Source: Mycobacterium sp. ACS4054
Lineage (GTDB): Bacteria > Actinomycetota > Actinomycetes > Mycobacteriales > Mycobacteriaceae
Direction of reading: 5' to 3'
DNA: 64,000 bases
NCBI RefSeq assembly: GCF_001667275.1
Contig: NZ_LZHV01000054.1
Span: 1 to 64,000, forward strand
The notes under the pieces were generated by a model, which had not been told where the DNA came from, searched no databases, and saw nothing but the letters and a program-made list of their open reading frames with translations. Position 1 is the first letter of the stretch, and each line of letters opens with the position of its first letter. Position numbers and translations under genes: made by a program. Shown here one piece after another: positions 63,327 through 64,000 of the stretch.

Positions 63327-64000
63327 TCAGGCCCGCGGGTGCGCCTGATCGTGCACCGCCCGGAGCCGGGAGACGGCGACATGGGTGTAGAGCTGCGTGG
63401 TCGCCAGGCTGGAATGGCCGAGCAACTCCTGGACCACCCGCAGGTCGGCCCCGCCTTCGAGCAGGTGCGTCGCCGCGCTGTGCCGCAGGCCGTGCGGCCC
63501 CATGTCGGGTGCGCCGTCCACCGCGGCGACGGTCTGGTGGACAACGGTGCGAGCCTGGCGCACGTCGAGCCGCCGGCCCCGCGCGCCCAGCATTAGGGCC
63601 GGCCCCGAGGTGGCCGTCGCCAGGGCGGGCCGGCCCTCGTCCAGCCAGGCGCGCAGCGCCTCGGCGGCCGGCGTCCCGAACGGCACCGTGCGCTGCTTGT
63701 TGCCCTTGCCGAGCACCCGGATCAGCCGATGGTGGGCGTCCACGTCGTCGACGTCCAGGCCGCACAGCTCGCTCACCCGGATCCCGGTGGCGTACAACAT
63801 CTCGACGATCAGCCGGTCCCGCAACGCCATCGGATCCCCTTGTTGGGCACCGGATTTCGCGGCAGCCATCGCGTCGAGCGCCTGGTCTTGGCGCAGTACC
63901 GCCGGCAGGGTGCGGTGCGCCTTCGGCACCTGCAGCCGGGCCGCGGGATCGCCCGTCAGCAGACCGCGCCGCACCGCCCATGCGGTGAACGCCTTGACCG
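63327..64000 (-). CDS. xerC: Tyrosine recombinase XerC, C-terminal part (cut by window edge)
   Basis: A site-specific recombinase that resolves chromosome dimers at dif with XerD. The visible part runs from the core-binding region ([20 protein letters not shown]) through the catalytic domain: [18 protein letters not shown] (Arg), [11 protein letters not shown] (Lys), [19 protein letters not shown] (His-x-x-Arg), [15 protein letters not shown] (His and Tyr nucleophile). All catalytic residues are present. The N-terminus lies beyond the right edge. Confidence 0.96.
   Translation of the reverse strand, partial: VKAFTAWAVRRGLLTGDPAARLQVPKAHRTLPAVLRQDQALDAMAAAKSGAQQGDPMALRDRLIVEMLYATGIRVSELCGLDVDDVDAHHRLIRVLGKGNKQRTVPFGTPAAEALRAWLDEGRPALATATSGPALMLGARGRRLDVRQARTVVHQTVAAVDGAPDMGPHGLRHSAATHLLEGGADLRVVQELLGHSSLATTQLYTHVAVSRLRAVHDQAHPRA

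Overview
This window is chromosomal DNA of a Mycobacterium. The base composition is very GC-rich. Mycothione reductase, a PPE protein, an MPT53-like thioredoxin and an MPT63-like antigen are all actinobacterial or mycobacterial. From memory, the gene order follows the M. tuberculosis stretch from infB (Rv2839c) to xerC (Rv2894c). A large [NiFe]-hydrogenase locus, which I recall M. tuberculosis lacks, sits beside nicT, so a non-tuberculous species is likely. I cannot name the species.

Layout. 1-17.2 kb: translation and transcription genes (infB, ylxR, nusA, rimP), a lipoprotein/ferritin-like pair, proS, efpA, a tetrapyrrole/cobalamin block (cysG, cobB, cobO, a chelatase-like AAA+/VWA protein), a GNAT enzyme, mqo, an alpha/beta hydrolase and mtr. 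17.2-34.7 kb: nickel and hydrogen region. A Fur-family regulator diverges from the nickel permease gene nicT, followed by hypA-hypB. A likely sigma-A promoter then starts a tightly overlapping set of 16 genes: the Huc-type group 2a hydrogenase subunits (hucS, hucL), a NifU-Rieske-like fusion, three conserved proteins of unknown function, a 39-residue membrane peptide, the maturation protease, hypC, hypF, an SIS-HypC fusion, an SIS protein, hypE, a second hypC, hypD and a last unknown. 34.7-44.8 kb: a variable stretch with a phosphodiesterase-like enzyme, a PPE protein, an amidotransferase, a hydrolase-fold protein without its nucleophile, cobQ, map, DUF1707, a penicillin-binding lipoprotein and a GNAT enzyme. 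44.8-53.7 kb: conserved operons for isoprenoid synthesis (ispG, dxr), membrane proteolysis (rip1), disulfide chemistry (ccdA, mpt53), rlmN, cdsA, frr and pyrH. 53.7-59.5 kb: small stress-type genes and regulators (CsbD, winged helix, acyltransferase, MPT63-like, SDR, DUF2795, ChaB/Rho_N, MarR). 59.5-64 kb: amidase, tsf, rpsB, an M23-like protein and partial xerC.

How it fits together. NicT imports nickel, probably under the divergent Fur-family regulator. HypA and the His-rich HypB insert it. HypF, HypE, HypC and HypD build the Fe(CN)2CO group. The M52 protease then removes the HucL C-terminal peptide. The mature enzyme would oxidise hydrogen and feed electrons to the respiratory chain, possibly through the unusual all-cysteine Rieske-like protein. 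The least understood parts are that protein, the two SIS proteins, the DUF block and the membrane peptide.

All homology statements come from reading the sequence and recalled family knowledge. No search was run.
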